A DNA stretch of 64,000 nucleotides from DATMRF01 sp035566435 (GTDB lineage Bacteria > Verrucomicrobiota > Verrucomicrobiia > Limisphaerales > UBA8199), in contig DATMRF010000080.1 in the NCBI GenBank assembly GCA_035566435.1, forward strand, positions 60,698-124,697, read 5' to 3'. The notes under the pieces were generated by a model. That model was given only the letters and a program-made list of their open reading frames with translations. It ran no database searches and was not told the origin of the DNA. The position numbers and the translations under genes were made by a program. Of this stretch, positions 60,729-64,000 are shown piece after piece (within the stretch, counting starts at the first letter, position 1; every line of letters starts with the position of its first letter).

Positions 60729-61805
60729 AGAGACGTGCGGGTACAGCAGCCGTCCGGCCAACCTGAGCGTCGGTAACGAAAGCAATTTGAAGAAATGATT
60801 CGCGGGCCCCGAAGCGTAATCAGTAGCGCTCACAAAGGCGCCCTTCCGCAGATCGTACTTATAGTAATGGATGACTTCCTCCACCGCTCCAAAGCCCCGC
60901 TTAAACCGGCGCAAACCGGCATTGGAACACGACGTTCGGCCCAGGTGCATCACTTTGAACCCCTCGTTGGCATATCTCTTGATGCCCTCCCACATCACCA
61001 GGTTGTTGGGCCGCAAACTCTGGAAGGCATAATCGGAAGCCCCGAACTTAAAGAACACCTCCCCTTCATGATGAAGGAACAGCGCGGAGGCTACTGCCTG
61101 TTCCCCCATAAAGGCTGAAACCACCACCCCTTGACCACGCGCCAGGACGTGCTGTGCGATGTTCTCGAAAAAACGCAACGGCTGCGGCGGAAGGCCGTGC
61201 CTGCGCCTCGTCAGACAGTGCAGCGAATAAAACCTCAATACCGCCTCGCGGTCGCTGTTGAACTCTACTCGTAGTTTCGCTGCCTGGGCCTTTCTGAAAC
61301 CCGTGCGGATCGGCCCCTTTAAATTCTTGAAAAGCCTGCCTTCGCCCTCGTCCAGTCGGATAAAATGACCATAAAAGCTCAGTGATGGGGAAGCTCCGGG
61401 CCATTGGCCACCGCAGCCCCTGCATTCCAGATAACGCCACCCCCTCGATTTTCCGTGGCGTATTGCCAGGGTGTAAGGGTTCCAGTCGGGCTCATGACCT
61501 GCGTTGATCGGGGGACAGAAATCCGTAAATGGCAGCGAAACACCGCGCGCCCCCGTCAGCCGGCTGCAAATCTCCATGATTGGAAGGAGGCCTTTGAGCC
61601 TGCCGGCAAAGGTCTTGCAGAAGTAAATCGGTCGATGGCCGTACGAATCATGAAGCACTCGCGCCCACGATGAGCCATGAAAGAAGCAAGTCTCGGGATG
61701 GGTGTTGACTAGGGCGTCCCACCCAGGTTCTTCCAATGGGTTTACTTCAAGATAATGGACAAGGTTTGGAGATGACCCGGATTCTCCTAATTCCCGCACA
61801 CGCAT
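60726..61805 (-). CDS. FemAB-like / BioF2-type acyltransferase
   Basis: About 359 residues from ATG 61803-61805; an alternative start at 61904 adds a low-similarity Arg/Cys-rich segment. Motifs: HPETCFFHGSSWARVLHDSYGH (typical start of FemAB proteins linked to exopolysaccharide systems), LPFTDFCPPI, RTGFRKAQAAKLRVEF, SALFLHHEGEVFFKFGASD, NNLVMWEGIKRYANEGFKVMHLGRTS. A double-GNAT fold that transfers an aminoacyl or acyl group. As a promoter-proximal gene it is expressed early in the locus. Confidence 0.82.
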   Translation of the reverse strand: MRVRELGESGSSPNLVHYLEVNPLEEPGWDALVNTHPETCFFHGSSWARVLHDSYGHRPIYFCKTFAGRLKGLLPIMEICSRLTGARGVSLPFTDFCPPINAGHEPDWNPYTLAIRHGKSRGWRYLECRGCGGQWPGASPSLSFYGHFIRLDEGEGRLFKNLKGPIRTGFRKAQAAKLRVEFNSDREAVLRFYSLHCLTRRRHGLPPQPLRFFENIAQHVLARGQGVVVSAFMGEQAVASALFLHHEGEVFFKFGASDYAFQSLRPNNLVMWEGIKRYANEGFKVMHLGRTSCSNAGLRRFKRGFGAVEEVIHYYKYDLRKGAFVSATDYASGPANHFFKLLSLPTLRLAGRLLYPHVS

Positions 61806-62064
61806 CCTTTCCCGCCGGCTTCCTCCACAGACGTGGTTCCTGGCTACGCATTTATGGCCTCCGGCCTGTGTAATATCCGTCCGCGCGGAACAAGCCTTCC
61901 GCAAAACGACCGACCGCCTTCAACTCCATCTACCACGCCTTGGGAATCCCACGCCCCGAGAAAATTGCGTACACAGCTCCGCACTTGCAGGATTTAGCTG
62001 CCTCCCGCTAGGATTTCCCCTCCCCACACCGTGCTAGGGAAACCCGCTTCGCCCGCGTCTTTCC

Positions 62065-62706
62065 TCAAGCAGCAATAGCGACAATCAGCTTCGGCCTCAT
62101 AGCCAGGGCCGGCATCAGGTCTGCCGTGCTCCTGTCCTCAACGGTCACCGACCTTCGCTCCACCTCTGCAATCGTCGCTCGGCCAAGAAAATCCAAAAGT
62201 ATCTGCACCCGCTGCCTCGCAGGCAGCACCCGCACCACCACCCCGCGAGCCCCGAGAAAAGCGCCCTCTGCAACCGTCACCTCCGAGCCGGGGACCAGGC
62301 GCTCCTCGACAGCCATCGGCTCCTCCGATTCGAAGCACTGCCGCAATTCGTCAATCACCTCATCCGGCACAGCCGGTATCCGTTGCCCAAAATGCACCAC
62401 GCTGCTCACTCCGTTGACGTACCGAATCTGGTCCAGGTGGTCTTCCAAAGTGCACCGGACGAAAACATAACAGGGAAACAGCGGCTCGATGACCCGCACC
62501 ATCCCGCGCCTCGTCGCCCGCTCCATCCTCAAACGCGGCTGGAACACCTCCAGTCCGAGCCTTCTGCTCAGGTTCGCTGCCGCTATGTGCTCGTGCTTCG
62601 GCTGCGTCCGGGCGCAGTACCAACTCACGGTCTCGAAATCGGTGCCGTTCAATCCACGGTTCATTGGATGGAGACATAATAGTTCCGGGTGGTTTGGCGG
62701 CAACAC
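62065..62706 (-). CDS. NusG/RfaH-like transcription antiterminator
   Basis: Up to 213 residues (GTG at 62706; ATG 62662-62664 is an alternative). The NGN domain has WYCARTQPKHEHIAAANLSRRLGLEVFQP and PLFPCYVFVRCTL; the KOW part has PGSEVTVAEGAFLGARGVVVRVLPARQRVQILLDFLGRATIAEVE. Operon-specific NusG paralogues (RfaH, UpxY, LoaP types) bind RNA polymerase and suppress termination in long surface-polysaccharide operons. This gene is the first on the minus strand of a 62-kb unidirectional locus, exactly where such a factor is expected. It likely prevents polarity across the locus (inference). Confidence 0.88.
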   Translation of the reverse strand: MLPPNHPELLCLHPMNRGLNGTDFETVSWYCARTQPKHEHIAAANLSRRLGLEVFQPRLRMERATRRGMVRVIEPLFPCYVFVRCTLEDHLDQIRYVNGVSSVVHFGQRIPAVPDEVIDELRQCFESEEPMAVEERLVPGSEVTVAEGAFLGARGVVVRVLPARQRVQILLDFLGRATIAEVERRSVTVEDRSTADLMPALAMRPKLIVAIAA

Positions 62707-62731
62707 CGAACAATACGGACCATGCTACCGC

Positions 62732-62761
62732 AGAATACCCGATGGTTTTTTTGCATTTCAA
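62732..62761 (-). promoter_or_regulatory. Candidate sigma70 promoter for the whole locus
   Basis: On the minus strand TTGAAA (62756-62761) and TATTCT (62732-62737) are 18 bases apart, about 25 bases before the GTG of the NusG-like gene. The -35 matches consensus at 5 of 6 positions and the -10 at 4 of 6. The divergent hydrolase-like gene starts 170 bases away on the other strand. Confidence 0.4.
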
Positions 62762-62932
62762 GATTTCATCAGCAGGATTCATACCTTCCTTAAGTTCGCC
62801 AAAAGGAGCACCGGCATTGAAGTTCCGTCTGCTTCGCCTACGGTAGACGCCAGTGGTCTCGATGCCGCTGGCCCTAACTGCGGAAGCGGAGAATTTCATT
62901 GTGGCCTTCCGGGATGCCGGTAGTATTCGAAC

Positions 62933-64000
62933 ATGCGGAATTGCTCTAAACAGTTGTCTGCGGTCGTCTTGGTTGTCATGGCCGTCGGTCTCGCACCGTC
63001 TGTCGCCTTGGGTGTCAACGTAATCACCTCTCCTCTCCGAGCGCTGCCGGCAAACCCTCACTACTTCACCGATGCCGGCGGCAAAGCCATTCTGCTAACC
63101 GGCTCGCAGACGTGGAACAGTTTTCAGGATACCGATCAGTCCAGCAATCCCGCGCCTAACGATTTTACCGCCTACGTTAATTTCCTCAAAGCTCACAACC
63201 AGAATTGCACGATCCTCTGGAAGAAGGACCTTCCGACTTATTGCAATTGGGGGGCGGGAGGTACGTGGCATATGACCCCCCATCCCTGGCTCCGTACCGG
63301 AGGTGCCAGTGGAACCCAGATGGCTTCCGACGGCAAACCTGCCTTTGATTTCACTCAATTGAATCAAGCCTACTTTGACCGACTCCGAGCCCGCGCGATC
63401 GAGCTTCAAACTAACGGGATTTATGCCATCGTCCAATTCTTTGACGGCTTGGGCCTCACGGCTAATCGCTGCTCCAATGATGGTTACCCCTTTACCGCGG
63501 GCAACAATGTGAACAGTGTCAGTGACGGCGGCGGCACCAGCTCGATGACGATGTCAGGGACTAACGCCATTACGGCCATACAAGATGCCTACGTCAGGAA
63601 GGTAATCGACACACTCAATGACCTGCCGAACGTGCTTTGGGAAATCTCGGAAGAGGCTCCGGACGATTCCACCTGGTGGCAAAACCATATGATTGATTTG
63701 ATTCATATTTATGAATCTGGAAAAGCCGTTCAACACCCGGTGGGTTACCCGACCTTGAACGTCAGTGGCCCCAACGACACAGCCCTCTATAACAGCGCAG
63801 CCGACTGGGTGGCGCCGGCGGCCAGAATTTCGCCCACCTCGAACTGCGGTTCTGGCACACCTGCCTGCAAAGTCAACATCAATGACAGCGATCATTCCTA
63901 CTTCGGGATGTGGAATGATTCCGCCCAGGTAAACCGCAATTACCTCTGGGAGAACTTTGCTAACGGCAATCAAGTGCTGTTTATGGACCCCTACCTGATC
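62933..64000 (+). CDS. Secreted DUF4038-like glycoside hydrolase-type protein, N-terminal part (runs off right edge)
   Basis: ATG 62933-62935 opens a frame of more than 355 codons that continues beyond base 64000. A signal peptide (LSAVVLVVMAVGLAPSVALG) precedes NPHYFTDAGGKAILLTGSQTWNSFQD, the N-terminal strand-loop of DUF4038-like TIM barrels. Further on are NGIYAIVQFFDGLGL, VLWEISEEAPDDSTWWQNHM and QHPVGYPTL, matching the barrel's conserved acidic residue region. It is the only plus-strand gene in the window. It resembles in kind, but not closely, the DUF4038 protein at 25085-27631. Confidence 0.78.
   Translation, partial: MRNCSKQLSAVVLVVMAVGLAPSVALGVNVITSPLRALPANPHYFTDAGGKAILLTGSQTWNSFQDTDQSSNPAPNDFTAYVNFLKAHNQNCTILWKKDLPTYCNWGAGGTWHMTPHPWLRTGGASGTQMASDGKPAFDFTQLNQAYFDRLRARAIELQTNGIYAIVQFFDGLGLTANRCSNDGYPFTAGNNVNSVSDGGGTSSMTMSGTNAITAIQDAYVRKVIDTLNDLPNVLWEISEEAPDDSTWWQNHMIDLIHIYESGKAVQHPVGYPTLNVSGPNDTALYNSAADWVAPAARISPTSNCGSGTPACKVNINDSDHSYFGMWNDSAQVNRNYLWENFANGNQVLFMDPYLI

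Noticed and set aside
61806..62064. Short plus-strand frame with a protein-like look (AFNSIYHALGIPRPEKI)
   Set aside because: It is about 35 codons, lacks a start signal, and I could not tie it to any family; possibly a gene remnant but not supportable.
62360..63061. Minus-strand frame of 233 codons overlapping the NusG-like gene
   Set aside because: It is a shadow of the NusG-like gene and of the divergent hydrolase-like gene; composition is Arg/Glu/Gly-rich without motifs.
1..64000. Insertion sequences, integrases or prophage genes
   Set aside because: No transposase, integrase or phage-like frame and no terminal inverted repeats with target duplications could be recognised anywhere in the window.

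Overview
The window is one very long exopolysaccharide / O-antigen type biosynthesis locus. Every recognisable gene except the last lies on the minus strand, so the locus reads from right (about 62.7 kb) to left (1). The likely source is a Verrucomicrobiota bacterium (Pedosphaera/Limisphaerales-like), probably from an environmental genome. The grounds are the family of huge secreted LamG/fibronectin-III proteins, the C-terminal 'YELQTS...W...RFYRVKT' sorting-like module of the DUF4038 protein, heptanucleotide low-complexity tracts between genes, and a four-helix-bundle gene fragment. This assignment is inference; no rRNA or marker gene is present.

Layout in transcription order. 62.7-58.1 kb: a NusG/RfaH-like antiterminator opens the locus, followed by a FemAB-like acyltransferase, a heptad-repeat tract, and a Wzz/BY-kinase-like chain-length protein with a degenerate P-loop. 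58.1-54 kb: UDP-GlcNAc 2-epimerase, aminotransferase and a fused oxidoreductase-acetyltransferase, which together cover the UDP-2,3-diacetamido-mannuronic acid route (Wbp/Wlb type) except its first dehydrogenase. 54-40.7 kb: polysaccharide deacetylase-like proteins, glycosyltransferases, a ChbG deacetylase between two paralogous GT2 genes, a GNAT/FemAB-like enzyme whose stop codon overlaps a defective tRNA-like sequence, an asparagine-synthase-like amidotransferase, an FkbM methyltransferase and an O-antigen ligase/polymerase. 40.5-28.6 kb: a secreted beta-helix/PKD/LamG protein, GT9, GT4, UDP-galactopyranose mutase, two GT2, a pyruvyltransferase and a Wzx-type flippase. 28.6-13.5 kb: a CheR-like methyltransferase, a secreted DUF4038 hydrolase-like protein, UDP-glucose dehydrogenase and two giant modular secreted proteins built from interchangeable modules. 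13.2-1.4 kb: a tight operon for an unusual nucleotide sugar, with an epimerase, E1-alpha/E1-beta/E2 of a 2-oxoacid-dehydrogenase-like complex, a split transketolase, an SDR lacking its catalytic Tyr and Lys, glucose-1-phosphate cytidylyltransferase, a PIG-L deacetylase, an RmlC-type epimerase, a DUF4910 protein and a C-methyltransferase. 1.4 kb-1: a four-helix-bundle remnant, a dead UDP-glucuronate decarboxylase gene, and the start of an RmlD-like reductase carrying an in-frame low-complexity insert.

Together the genes can make and activate sugars (diNAc-uronic acid, UDP-GlcA, galactofuranose and a CDP-linked, possibly C-branched sugar), assemble and decorate a repeat unit (glycosyl, pyruvyl, methyl, amide and deacetyl steps), flip it (Wzx), polymerise it (Wzy-like) and control its length (Wzz). 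The most unusual part is the 1.4-13.2 kb operon, where two separate thiamine-diphosphate enzyme systems and a lipoyl E2 sit beside a CDP-sugar and C-methylation gene set. I propose it as a possible undescribed two-carbon branched-chain sugar pathway. At the right edge a divergent secreted hydrolase-like gene runs off the window.
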